From: Gamarada debralockiae
Lineage: Eukaryota > Ascomycota > Leotiomycetes > Helotiales > Hyphodiscaceae
DNA: 64,000 bases
Assembly (NCBI GenBank): GCA_002803225.1
Contig: NXFV01001158.1
Location: 1-64,000 of the forward strand
Direction: 5' to 3'
The notes beneath the pieces are model-generated. The model did not search any database. It was not told where the DNA came from and saw nothing but the letters and a program-made list of their open reading frames with translations. The stretch's first letter is position 1. Each line of letters starts with the position of its first letter. The position numbers were made by a program, and so were the translations under genes. Shown here piece by piece: positions 1-11,399 of this stretch.

Positions 1-1362
1 TTTGACCCTGCGAAGATCGAAAGCCGGGAAAAGTAAGAGAATGGAGGCACTTGCACGTGGCAACGATGCCGGGTTAAGGCAAGATCTGGCCGTCAGTGAT
101 CAGGAGAGTTAAGACTCGGAGACTGAGTCGGAAGACTCATCATCTACGGCGGTGATTCGAATGTTCCGGCTCGTGACAATCTACGCGAAAAGGGGAAAGC
201 CTGGCGCAATTTGTTACGAAATGCTAGATTGAAATTTTCCTTTGTGAAGGATGGAATAAAATTCAGCTGGCTGGCCGGGCGGCGTTTTGAGGATAAAGTA
301 GAGTTGGTTTAGAACCGCATCTCAACAAGCCAATGGAAGTTTGCTACCGTTCGGCTTCTTTCTAGTCGAAACGTTCATGAACTTTGAGTGAAATTTGGAT
401 GTACTAGAACCGAAACAGTTTCCGTTTCGCTCACAAACATTTGATTTTAACTAAACATTGAAGCGACGAAGTCGGGTCCAAGCTAGTGAAAGGTGGAATC
501 GAGGAGTGGCATGTGACATTCAAGTGACCTGCTCTTAGTTACGTCCATCATCAGCCTTGAACATGCATGCATTCGCTACCCTCGTATTTTCCAAGCCTCC
601 TACACTTTGGTTCTACAATCCTTCTTCTTTCGTCAAGCCAAGGGACTGGCCAACGACTCCTCCCATCTACCTCTATTGTTTACCTGTGTTGGGTGGTGCC
701 ACCTGACATGAGCGAAGGAAGTGGCTTTGTCACTACGAATTTTTACCTGAATAAGGTTATGGTTGAGCATAAGCAAGTACCGTAGCTTACCATCGTTACA
801 AAGCACTCGTTTCACCAACCAATCAATAAACAAAGCAGTCCCGACGTGAACCTTAATCATCAGCCGCCCATAAAAGCCTTGTCATACATCCCTACGAGGC
901 GACTAATCGGAGCCGAGGACCCAATTATTAAGGCCAAAGTGGATTCTTCTTCCTGTTGGATTTGCGGCACTGTGTTTAGTACGGGATGTCGATTCGCCCA
1001 TGGCTGTGTTATCGGCAAAATTTAAACAGCGAAGTTTTGGGAAAGTTGTAGTGGGAAATTTTTGTTACGCGTTCACGTACAAGCTACGAACAGGCCAATC
1101 ATAATGCCACATCCTCACAGGCCCATCATATTACCTTATTGTACGAGGGGTGTAATGTCAAATACGGAAATGAAGTGTAGATCAACGACTACGAAATTGC
1201 AGCAATGCGCCTTTGAGCAAGACGTCATCGCCAATTGACTCAAAGTAACTCAGCGCATGGAATGTATAAAAGAAATGTGCTCGATAAATGATCACCTTTT
1301 GTACTATGTCATCACTTTTCTCATCGTTGAAGCGCCTTGTTGCTGAAAACTTTCACGTCAAA
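1..1362. other. Gene-free left flank
   Basis: Only short overlapping ORFs without domain signature or codon bias are visible here, on both strands. The last 100 bases contain the TATA-like element of the serine hydrolase gene. I see no RNA gene or repeat. The left edge could hold the end of a gene lying outside the window, but nothing supports that. Confidence 0.5.
1265..1272 (+). promoter_or_regulatory. TATA-like box of the serine hydrolase gene
   Basis: The octamer TATAAAAG lies about 90 bases upstream of the ATG at 1363, a usual position for a fungal TATA element. The call rests on the motif and its spacing only. Confidence 0.45.
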
Positions 1363-3400
1363 ATGACCGATTTCATAGCCCTTCGTCTCATAACTCTCTC
1401 TCTCTTCATCACCGCTTCGCTGGGAGCTTCTTCTAGCTTCCAGAACTGTCCTCTCTTGGGGCCATTGTATCCAGCACCCAAAGATTTCTCCTCAAATACG
1501 GAACTTCAGGCGGTGGGATCCAATTTCACCAGCATAATTGAGCAAGCTTTGACGAGTGGACTTTCCGAACTTGGGCCTTTGACTATCAACACGACAACTT
1601 TCTCGATCAATGTCTTTTCTGCACATGAAAATGCTTCTCTATATCAATATCATTACACTGCACCGACAGTCTCCAACTTTTCGACAGATGGCTCTAGGGA
1701 AGCATCCTTGGACAGTATCTATCGTGTTGCTAGCGTCTCCAAACTTTTAACTGTTCTAACATTCCTCGCCCAGGACGGGAATGCTCATTGGGATCGACCA
1801 GTCACTGATTACATCCCTGAATTAAAAACTCCCGCCAATGAAACCTCTACCCCCGCGCCAGATACGATATATGATCTGGCTTGGGATGATATCACGATCC
1901 GAGACCTTGCAAGCCAGCTTGCTGGGGTACCGCATGACTACGCCTTTGAAGACAGAGTTGGGACGGGCAGTATGGAAGAACTGGTGGCCCTTGGTTTTCC
2001 TCCGCTTTCCGCCGAGGAGATACCTTCATGTGGACTGGGGGAAGGAGGTGCTACACCAGAACCACCTTGTGGAAGAGAAGGTGCGAAATCATCAATAGAC
2101 TGCTGAATAAGAGACGGAAAGGCTGACATGAGATCAACCCACAGCGTTCCTGAACGGTTTTGGCAAGGAGAACCCTAGTTTCGCTCCTGCAACCACGCCA
2201 GGTTATTCAAATGCCGCATACGAAGTTCTCGCCTATATACTTGAGAATATCACCGGCAAGACTTTGGAGACCATGTTAGAGGAAAGCATCATCGATCCAC
2301 TCAATCTCAACTCAACAAGCTTGAGCCAACCGAGCACTACATCTGAAGGAATTATTCCCGTTAATGAAACGGCTAGTGAATGGAATTATGACCTGGGAGA
2401 TGGAGCTGCGTAAGTTCCCCGAGTCCTACCACTGGATAGAGGAATTTATTGACCTTATTCTTGCAGATTTGGAGGAATGTACTCATCGCCGAATGATCTC
2501 ACGCTCATTGGACGCTCAATCTTGCAGTCTTCCCACTCGTCCTCCCCCTTGAACATCACATCATCCGTCGCTCGCCGCTGGCTCAAACCAGCAAGCCACA
2601 CGAACAGCCTTACAAGCTCAGTCGGTGCCCCTTGGGAAATCTTTCGTTACCAAATGCCCAACGTGAACCATGTCGTCGACATCTACACCAAGTCCGGAAA
2701 TATTGGCGCCTATTCGGACATTCTCGTCGTCGTTCCAGAATGGGATGTTGGTTTCGTAATTATGGCTGCCGATTATCCAATAAATCCGCTCGTGAATGTG
2801 TGGACGTTAGCCAGCTTACTTATTGATCAATTCTTCCCCGCTTTCGACGCGGTAGCTAGGCAGGAGGCTGACAATATCTACGCCGGCGAATATATATATA
2901 GCAGTGGCAGTGTGAACCAAAACGGCAATGAGACCGTGGGTTCGGCATTGAATTCCACCATTATACTGTCGACAGATCCCACAAAGCCTGGCTTGGGCAT
3001 CGACAAGTGGATCAGCAACGGCACTGATTTTTTGGGCACTTTAGGAAGTGTATACGGATACGAGATTCTGACTGCGAGGTTGTATCCAGCTGAACTTCAT
3101 TCTGACGCGCTGACCGGACAGAAAGAGAATGGAGGTGAGGCGAAAATGGGAAATAACGGCACAGACAGTGTGGAGCAAATTGCATTCCGAGCTGTGTATG
3201 AGGATCCCCAGGCGCAAGTCTACTCAGGCTTGATATCACCAGCGTGTGTGAGCTGGCTTGGAGTCGATTCCGAGAGGTACGGCAGTATTGCATTGGATCA
3301 GTTTGTTTTCAATTTACCTGTTGTAGGTGGTAAGGTGACTGGGAAATCAATAAGTATCGAGCCAAGAGCGTTGAGGGTGAAGTTAGAGAGAAAGGAATAA
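1363..3400 (+). CDS. Secreted beta-lactamase-related serine hydrolase
   Basis: Predicted secreted member of the beta-lactamase/penicillin-binding-protein-like serine hydrolases (638 aa). Three exons: 1363-2080, 2145-2409 and 2467-3400, with introns of 64 and 57 nt. The ATG at 1363 is preferred to the in-frame ATG at 1288 because it opens directly on a hydrophobic signal peptide (about residues 1-20). The catalytic S-x-x-K motif is seen as SVSK in the context RVASVSKLLT, and a YSN motif (PGYSNAAYE) follows in exon 2. Numerous N-x-S/T sites fit secretion. The C-terminal third (from about residue 450) is the poorly conserved extension usual in fungal members. The substrate cannot be told: family members include esterases, peptidases and lactonases. 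No biosynthetic genes lie nearby, so a cluster role is not supported. Confidence 0.85.
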
Positions 3401-6259
3401 ATACCGAGTTCTCTGAGATATGTTTAATAGATTACACATTAATTAGAATGAATATCGAGCATAATTTGTTTTATTCATCCGAAACAAGTCGTGAAACGCG
3501 AAAACGGAATTCTTTAATAATCCACAGGAGGTTGAGAAGTTAAGGCATCCAATTTGTTTCCCGTCAACACGTTGAGGTTCTTGCCCTCGTTTCCCATGAA
3601 TGCTGTCGAGGTTTTTTGAAATCTCAAATAGGTGGAGCTTGGTACTTAGCGCAGCACCGCTTCTCATCTCAATGCTTGGCGCCAGAGGGCTGGGAATACA
3701 GAGGTTCCAGCAAAACTCTTGACCGCATAGGGTGTAAAGCTTGTAATGACGCACTCTAATCGCTTAATATGCCCTGCTGGCAGGCCAACTACAGCGGTTT
3801 GACAGCTATATTCGTGATCTTCTACAGGGTGGGGTCTCCTCGGATGAGAGCCTGTAGTATCTACTGGAGTTGCTTGCTCAGGGCTTAAGCCACAGCGATG
3901 GCATGGTAACTACAGTGCTTTAATACTCAGAATACTTAAGTTCCATGGTACTACTTTACAGGGCCTAATTGCTTGCTTACAGCACCTATACCCTGAACGG
4001 TCAAGACTTTTTGCGGAACCTCCGCACAATGTACATCGACCTTCCTATGGCGATGCAAATAAACACCCGTGAAAGCCTAATTGACAACGAACAAAACATC
4101 TCAGACCATCAATTCATGATATCAACTCTCCGTCCCTAGGAAATGCAAGAACTTACAATTCGAATACCCCAAGAACAGCTATGGCTCTCAGAACATCCTG
4201 TATGTTGACGACTTGTATCGTAGAAACACTTTTGACATCGAACGAATTTACTGGAACAGCCGCCTTCGCAAGGCAGGGCTTGATAATAGTGCTTTGCTTC
4301 CGAAGCAGTGAGAGCGAATGATACAACCAGAAGACAATGAGGAAAATGTCGAGCTCCAGTACGGCCCAGTAATCGTACGCGATGGGTAAACCTCGGCGGT
4401 GATGAGGAAGTACATGGTGGTGATTAGAGTTGCTAGGGGGTTATGTCTATTAAATTGTAATTTCAGGTAATAAATGTTAGTGGATGGGAGGGTGTTTTGA
4501 AGGGGAATACCGTGAACAAGGTAAGTGAGAAGCCAGGTAAAGGAGGACTGAGAAGGCGTAGGCTGCAGGCACGAGCAGGACACTGACAAGCACACGCTAG
4601 ATCACTAGCAAAACTGACAAGTAGAGTGGCAGTGGGAAAAGATAGTCTTTGTGGTTGATAACATTTTGGTTGAAATCGTTGGATATGCACGTACCTGGCG
4701 AAGCTCACCCAAAGGAACATGGACGATAAAATGTTTATCTAATTCTGCGCACTAAAAAGAAGCAAAGACATATTGAAGAATCTATTATTAAAAGTGTGGA
4801 GTAAACCTTAAGCACAGACAAAGAAAAGAATTGTGTGGCCTCAGAGCTAAATCAATCAAGGGAGTTCTTTCAGCCCCTTGAAGCTTTTCCTTGTAAGCGA
4901 GAATTCCTGGTTCCCAAGGCTAGATTCCTGAGGCAGGAATCCCGCCACGTTTCGAAGGCAACAAATCCGATCAGCTTGAGGGGAGTTGTGAAGGGGTGAG
5001 TCCGGGCTTGATGCTGGATAGTCACTCTCGACTCATTGCTTCCCTCTCATTACCTGACAACAATCGTGTTGCGTCAAGAGATACTGTACAACTCTTCTGC
5101 ATAAGGGAGAAAATGTAAACTTCTTCAATCATAGAAAGATTTAAACGAATTCACACAAACATCAAAGCTCTCGATTCTCCCTTCACAGTAGCTTGGTTAT
5201 GAGGAGTTCCCATCAGCCCTTGAGCTCGAATCAACTTCCCAACACAACTTCAAACGTCGTACGGATGGCAAGTTACGGCAGTGAAGGCTCCTACACTTTG
5301 AAAAGCTTCCATATTCAAGTAATACTCTCACCATGAAGGCCTCTTTCTGAACCCTCGATCAAGCACACTTTGGTGTATTATGATTTCGCTTCAGGAACGA
5401 AAATTTGTGGTCATCCCACAAAATATGCCCTTTCAGGGTGTGAGGCCATTTCGGAAACGGTTTCATTCTATCTGTTGTGGAAAACAGTCCCAGAAGTGAA
5501 CACCTTCTACCTTCCACTTTCATGAGAACCCCGTGTTCATACTTTTAGCATCTTCGACTCTGACAAGATCTCCTCTTATCTCTAACGCATTGTCAGTTCA
5601 CCTTCTCACAACAACTTCGAGTTCAAGAACTTACAAACTATGAAAGGAACTAAGTTTTCCTCTACTTGATGGATTATTTAACACTTTATTTGAAAATTAC
5701 AGCCGCACGAGCAACATGGACGAATTCCAAGGTCACACTTATAACAGTGGTGTCAAGTCTTAGTTCGTATACCTAGATGATTTTCAGCAGTTCTCAGGTT
5801 CTTGTGGGCTTGGTAAACTTTCCACGTGGGGAAGAGAAGCGAGCTGAGCATTTTTCTCTCATTCATCAGCCCCCAGCGATCTTCTCAATCAAAAGCAGGC
5901 GAGCCGCGAAAAGCAATCAACAATGAGTTACTTCCCCATTCCCGTGGCCATGACGGTGTTTACTTTGTGTTCTTGCATCTTTCAAACCCAAACTTCTCAA
6001 CTTTACATCTCCACCTCGTCAACTTCGTTCGCACCACCCCGCGACTCGCATGCACCTACCTCTTTGATTCCGATTTTTCATTTATCTCTTCTAAAACACA
6101 CTCTAACACTCTAGTACCTCATTCAAACCAAGGTGGCGAATCTCGGTGACGTCACTAGCATTGCTGCTACAGCTAAGTAATGGCTTTGTATGCCTTCCCT
6201 ACTTCGTCCTAACAATCTTTCATTCACATCGAGCGATTCAAAGCTAACATATCATCAAG
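3401..6259. other. Long gene-free stretch
   Basis: About 2.8 kb with only short, mutually contradictory ORFs (the largest, 4248-4720 on the minus strand, lacks coding bias and domains). The 3' part around 5900-6180 probably includes the leader and perhaps one or two 5' exons of the orphan gene that follows. No transposon ends, tRNA or tandem repeats were recognised. Confidence 0.4.
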
Positions 6260-6936
6260 TCTCCAGGCAAAGGTGATGAGGAGAACGCTACTCCTGCCGG
6301 CCAGTTTGAGACGCCAGACACTGAGGTCCGAAAGGACCAAGGCAAGGGCGTTGACAAGGCTGCTGAGCCTGCTGATCACGAGTCTGGGTCAGTGATACTT
6401 TGAATCGTTCACAAATGTTGAACAACTCTAACGGTTTATGTAGAACCGCCGAGGTAACAAAGAATAAGAGTCCAGGTAAGAAATATCTCCAATCGCTCGG
6501 GTAAGTTATTCCATTCGCTCACCCAGCTTGAACAATTCTAACGCTTATCCGTGCCGTATCGAAGGTTCGGAAGACAATGATGTTTTGTCTCCAATCAAGG
6601 GCGTTGAAGACCACTGTGAGGCAACCTTGTAAGTCCTAGTTGCCCACCCAATGTGAACAATTCCAACTTCAATCGTTCAGAACCAACGAGCAATACGCAA
6701 CCTGTGTCGCCTACCGTTTCTTACAAACAAGTTACCAAATTCTCGGTGTTGAGGAAGCTGTTCGGAGAGTTGGCGCCCGCCGCGCGGAGGTTGGCAACGA
6801 ACACATCCCCGGAAGAGCTCTCCTCAACCAAGAATCTGCTATCTTCATCGCTAGCTTCGAGGCTTGGCGTGACGCTCGAGCAGGCCGGGAGAAGGTACTC
6901 GCGCGCTTGACCACGACGATCGCTCAGGCGGCCTGA
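6260..6936 (+). CDS. Orphan multi-exon protein (5' end unresolved)
   Basis: I do not recognise this protein. Frame continuity and good fungal codon usage support four coding exons: 6260-6387, 6444-6475, 6565-6628 and 6681-6936, joined by canonical GT-AG introns of 56, 89 and 52 nt. The first exons encode a hydrophilic Gly/Lys/Glu-rich stretch with repeated SPG-type motifs (SPGKGDEE, then SPGSEDND). The last exon encodes about 85 residues of mixed, probably helical sequence ending in TTTIAQAA. No start codon is certain. An upstream open segment (6133-6177) would continue in frame only if spliced with a non-canonical boundary, so a further 5' exon, a splice-site mutation or an alternative start is possible. 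The three introns share a core sequence (see findings). Confidence 0.5.
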
Positions 6937-7962
6937 AACATTCAATATGAGGGGGTGGCCATGGCGTTGAGGACAGAAATGAATCGCTGAGACTCTTAGA
7001 ACGAACGGTACGGCATGTAATATCTTGATTGGAACGAACATCCATTGGGCAGGGTACTTTCGGGAGTTTCGAGAGTATGAAACACAATATCCTAGATGCA
7101 ATTCAGAAGACCTTAGCTTCTTCCCAAATGAAATAAAATTACCTAATTTGTCCGAGAATCTTCCCCAACCTGATATCCTTCTCGTGACCGCCCCGAGATG
7201 CTCGCCAGCGATCCCACGCAACCTCTACCCGATCCTTTCCTTAGCCCTCGGCCGCCCGCTTACACCTTCACGTATTCAAATAAGCAACTTTTCTTTAACA
7301 AACACAAGAAACGCCAGCGTAGCCTGGTCAGGAAATTGTGTTTAAGAGGTGGAGTGACTGGTCAACAACAAGTCACAATACATTACGAGCTTTATGGCTT
7401 CGGACCTCGCATACGGTCGATCCAATACGAACGATCGCGACTGGGATAAAAATCAATTTGAGACCGACAATTGACCTTCGACACAAGAGATGTAAGCACT
7501 CGACTTCGGTCTGAACTCTTTTTTGCTTCTCGTGTCGAGGCAATATTTGGGGGGGATGCTTTTGGAGCCGTTCGGCTTTTTTCTGGAAGCTGAGTCTCGC
7601 TTGAAAAGGGGCACAGGACGAAAGTGGGCTTCACGGACTTTTTGGTTGCCGACGTGGGTCGAGGCTTCGCCTCGTCGTACAATGGCTCCTCGCTGAGTGT
7701 TGCCAACGTTGGGGATTGGGACTTGATCGTCCGAACATCATCTTCATTCGCACATCAACATGGAGATTGAACAAATTTAAGACACAACACAAAATAAGCG
7801 CTCCAGATCCTGCGTTTTACGTTCCAGTATGGCTCTTGCCGATCAAGAGGACGCGTAAACCCACTCGCCATTTAATTAGCATTAAATTGGAGCGTTCAGA
7901 CAGAATCAATAACAAAATCATTCAAAAGACAAGGGGCTTGGTATCATTTACATTCATTGACT
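6937..7962. other. Intergenic region, no gene seen
   Basis: About 1 kb between the orphan gene and the 3' end of the minus-strand methyltransferase gene. ORFs on both strands are short and lack coding bias; a G7 run lies near 7550. Nothing further is supported. Confidence 0.45.
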
Positions 7963-9555
7963 TCATACAGTAGTAAGAACACTGGCATTCTTATACCAAG
8001 TCAAGAGCGGATTCTCTCCGTTTTTCGTCTCCGTCTCTTCCACATAAGCCCACCTCCTCAAAAACTCCTCATGCGATAAAACCCTCGTGAGCTTGCCCGT
8101 GATCACCCTGTACATAAGTTCCATGACGTTGAAGTCTGTTGGGAAAAGAATGTCAAAATAGCCTTGATGTACCTGCTTTCCATTAGTCCACAGTACCAGA
8201 GAGGGATGGAGAGAAAAGCTTACAAAAGGAGTAGTAACAGGCACCGTCCGCCTCTGATACCTAGTCTGCACAACAGGCGCATTGACTCCTCGAATCGTAT
8301 CTGGCAAATCGTGGAAATCACTAGTCACTAGTCGATGACTTGGGAAATACTTTCCCAGGATACCAAAGAATTGCATCAATCGAGTGGGAATGTACTCCGG
8401 ATCGCTCAAATTCGGCGCAAACGGTAGACTGCTCTTCAGCCTCCGCATCAAGCGACTTTGATGCAAAGGATGCCGATAGCGTCCACCCGTCGCTGCATGC
8501 CTTACACGCAGGAAGCGTGATGCTACAGGATCGATTTGAGGGACGTAGAATTCGTAGAATTCGCCTTGGGAATCGATTAACACGGTTCCTTGGAGGGGCT
8601 CTTCCGTCACGGGGTCGTATCGTATCGCATCGTGCGCGAAGTTATCGAAGACTTCCATTGCTAGAAAATAGCAAGGTGAAGGAACGACCTGATCCCATTC
8701 AAAGATCGACTTATTAATGATCTCGACTTTCGACGAATGTCCCCTTGAATCTGCGCCCCGCAGCAATTGGTTGGCTTGCAGCTTCGCCAGGTTGGAGGAG
8801 ATTTCAATGATCTTGAATTTCGTGCGGTCGTAGACAGAAGGTTCGGTATCTCGTATGTAGTCTAGGATATTGAGCATCAGGGTGCCGTTTCCTGCGCCCA
8901 TTTCGTAGATTATGAGGTCGTGGTATGGGTATTGGGATAGTTTGTAATTGGCGACCAGATATCGGGCAATAGCTTCGCCATAATAAGGTCGGAAGAGCTC
9001 AGTGGGTGTATGCCAGAGCTGCCGCGTCTCGTTCGGTGTCTTCTCATCCAATTTGTCTTCGAATTCTGTGTATCTCTGCCCCAAAATCTGGTGGAATTCG
9101 AGCTCGTCTTTTATGTTGTTGAAATCGAATGGTTCTCCGGGTGTGAAGATAACGACTTGTTTAGAGAAGTATCCGTATGACGGATTATACAGAGAATCTG
9201 TCCAACATCAGCTTCATTCAACATCTCCTTCTGGATCGCAATTACCTTCAATGAAATCCCGAGTAAGCATTTTCACCCTCCTAGGCCTCTCCCTCCTCCC
9301 CCTCAGCTGATCTGCCGTAACCATCGGGTATTTGTTATATTCCTCCGACATATCCAAAGGGAACAGATCCGTCCGCTGCTGCCAATGACTCTCATTTTTG
9401 TCTGTCCCTCCCCCTCTCCGATCCGCTAAACATCTGACCTGTGTCCTCCGCGCATGCTGCAATCGAAACGGCAGCGCAGAATGCGAGCGTAATGTCTGGC
9501 AGGGGCGATGTGTAAACAGTTGCCTGAACAACCGTGAGATGATTGGGGAGTCCAT
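7963..9555 (-). CDS. Mitochondrial NDUFAF7/MidA-type SAM methyltransferase
   Basis: Homologue of NDUFAF7 (DUF185/MidA), the mitochondrial protein arginine methyltransferase that modifies a complex I subunit during assembly. Read on the minus strand, exons are 9246-9555, 8224-9197 and 7963-8172 (497 aa). The N-terminus is Arg-rich and Ser-rich, fitting a mitochondrial presequence. SAM-binding motif I is seen as YEMGAGNGTL. Conserved blocks PSYGYFSKQ, ELFRPYYGEAIA and VHQGYFDI follow. The second intron (8173-8223, 51 nt) has no stop and keeps frame, so it is easily missed; removing it joins VTTPF directly to VHQGYFDI, which fits the family. The gene is head-to-head with the cysteine-synthase-like gene, 169 bp apart. 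Confidence 0.9.
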
Positions 9556-9724
9556 AGAACGGTGTTTACGTTTGCGCGGAGGAGGGAGGGTCGATTGAGG
9601 TTGAGCAGAGGTGGTCCAAGCTTCTGTCCCAAATGGATCGCAGCTTCAAAAAAAATTCCAACAGCAACGTTTGAAAACATTGAATTTGCAACAAATGTGA
9701 TTATGGACCAATTACGATGACACC
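9556..9724. promoter_or_regulatory. Shared divergent promoter
   Basis: This 169-bp segment separates the start codons of two divergently transcribed genes for mitochondrial proteins (NDUFAF7-type methyltransferase, minus; cysteine-synthase-like protein, plus), so both core promoters must lie in or overlap it. An A-rich run lies near 9650. No specific factor site is claimed. Confidence 0.55.
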
Positions 9725-11065
9725 ATGTCTATGAGCAATCATCCAAAGGTCTATGGCACAGCCGCCATCACAGTCGCCTTCGTGGCAGGAATCCTGCTCA
9801 CGCTCGGCTTCAAAGATTTCTACCCAGATCTCGAACGGCGGTACAAACGAAGGCGAGGATTCCTCAACTCCTCAGCAGATTCTCGACCCGCAAGCACATA
9901 TCTACCTCCCGTAAAACTCGAAGACCATACTCGAAGTGCGCGGCAATCAGTTGTCGGCCAACCGACTCCGCCAATACCAGAGGGAATTGAAGGATGTATT
10001 GGCAACACACCTTTGTTTAAGATCAAGAGTTTGTCCCAAGCTACTGGGTGCGAGATCTTTGCCAAGGCGGAATTCCTCAATGGTGCGGGAGGCAGTCCGA
10101 AGGATAGAGTGGCGTTGAATATGATTAAGATGGCCGAGGAAGAGGGGCTTCTTACACCAGGACAAGGAGATACGATCTATGAAGGAACCGTGGGGTCAAC
10201 GGGGATATCTCTCGCGACGCTGGCAAGGGCAAAGGGCTACAAGGCTTATATCTGCATGCCCAATGATCAAGCTAAGGAGAAATCCGATCTCCTGCATCAC
10301 TTGGGCGCGACTGTGGAGAGAGTCACGCCAGCTCCGATCACGTCTACAGAACATTTCGTCAATTTGGCACGGAGGAGGGCGGGAGAACGAACGGCTTCGG
10401 AGACGGATGATACTAAGGGGTTCTTTGCTGATCAGTTTGAGTCCATTGCGAATTACCTTTCGCATTTCAAGACTACGGGCCCAGAGATTTGGCAGCAGAC
10501 TGGTGGGCAGATTGATGCTTTTGTTTCTGGAGCTGGCACGGGAGGAACGATCTCAGGGATTTCGATGTATTTGAAGCAGGAGATGGGCATGAGCGGAAGT
10601 CTCCGAGTTGTTCTAGCAGATCCTGAGGGTAGTGGACTGTACAACAAAGTGAAGCATGGTGTTATGTTTTCTAATACGGAGAGAGAAGGCACACGGCGTC
10701 GACAGCAGGTTGATACGATTGTCGAAGGTATTGGGATTAATCGGATCACGGAGAATTTTGAGGCAGGTAGAGAGCTCGTTGATGACGCTGTCAAGGTCAG
10801 CGATGAGCAGGCTATGAAGATGGCCAGATGGCTCGTCGAGAAGGACGGTATATTCTGCGGAAGCAGCAGTGCTGTGAATTGTTTTGCAGCAGTTGTAACT
10901 GCCCTTCAGATGCCGAAGGGCAGTCGAATCGTAACTATCCTTTGCGATAGTGGAACGAGACATCTGAGTAAGTTCTGGAAGAAGGTTGCTGAAACTGGTA
11001 TGGAAGAGGAAGATGAAGGGACCGACTTATTAGCAGTCTTGGGTATCAAAAAGGACGGGACTTAA
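9725..11065 (+). CDS. Cysteine synthase-like PLP enzyme, membrane-anchored
   Basis: Single-exon fold-type II PLP enzyme (446 aa) of the fungal cysteine synthase 2 / yeast YGR012W (Mcy1) type, a protein placed on the mitochondrial outer membrane in yeast. A hydrophobic segment at about residues 11-28 followed by a basic, unstructured stretch fits an N-terminal membrane anchor. The PLP lysine is K126 in GGSPKDR. The phosphate-binding loop is GTVGSTG (155-161), which replaces the SGNTG loop of classical cysteine synthases and is typical of this subgroup. A Gly-rich loop (SGAGTGGTISG) and a C-terminal ILCDSGTRHLSKFW block complete the fold. Whether it makes cysteine from O-acetylserine is unproven for this subgroup. 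Confidence 0.9.
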   Translation: MSMSNHPKVYGTAAITVAFVAGILLTLGFKDFYPDLERRYKRRRGFLNSSADSRPASTYLPPVKLEDHTRSARQSVVGQPTPPIPEGIEGCIGNTPLFKIKSLSQATGCEIFAKAEFLNGAGGSPKDRVALNMIKMAEEEGLLTPGQGDTIYEGTVGSTGISLATLARAKGYKAYICMPNDQAKEKSDLLHHLGATVERVTPAPITSTEHFVNLARRRAGERTASETDDTKGFFADQFESIANYLSHFKTTGPEIWQQTGGQIDAFVSGAGTGGTISGISMYLKQEMGMSGSLRVVLADPEGSGLYNKVKHGVMFSNTEREGTRRRQQVDTIVEGIGINRITENFEAGRELVDDAVKVSDEQAMKMARWLVEKDGIFCGSSSAVNCFAAVVTALQMPKGSRIVTILCDSGTRHLSKFWKKVAETGMEEEDEGTDLLAVLGIKKDGT

Positions 11066-11399
11066 AGGGGCATATGGAATCTGGATCAAATCATCGATTC
11101 TATTTCGTCTCTATGCTGCGTCATACCTAAACCAACGCAAACTTCGACCCAACAGTGGTCAGAAGGCAAGCATTACCTGCTTGAGAAAGACATCGAGTAG
11201 CAGAGTCGCCAAAGGGGAGAAATGCCTCGGCCTATGATGACGATCTTTGAAAGGCATCGCTGAGAAATCATCGCTGTGCCGTTCCTAATGCATCACAAGA
11301 CAGTTGCCACTGCCAATGTCAATTCCCCAAACGCCAATCCATCCATAAAAAGACCGCAGAATTGAATTTTGGGTGTATGTGCATCGTAAGCCATGAAGC
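11066..11399. other. Convergent 3' intergenic region
   Basis: Short region between the 3' ends of the cysteine-synthase-like gene (plus) and the TFIIS gene (minus). It should hold both 3' UTRs; no ORF or repeat of note. Confidence 0.5.

Noticed and set aside
4248..4720. Minus-strand ORFs suggesting a small gene
   Set aside because: No family features, overlapping frames of similar quality and no plausible splice structure.
6653..6910. Alternative frame of the last exon of the orphan gene (ends GRRYSRA)
   Set aside because: It is open, but its codon third positions are atypical, while the chosen frame shows strong fungal bias and links to the upstream exons through canonical splices.
10453..10963. 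Overlapping minus-strand ORFs of 113-116 codons inside the cysteine-synthase-like gene
   Set aside because: They are antisense shadows of a conserved enzyme; no domain or codon bias.
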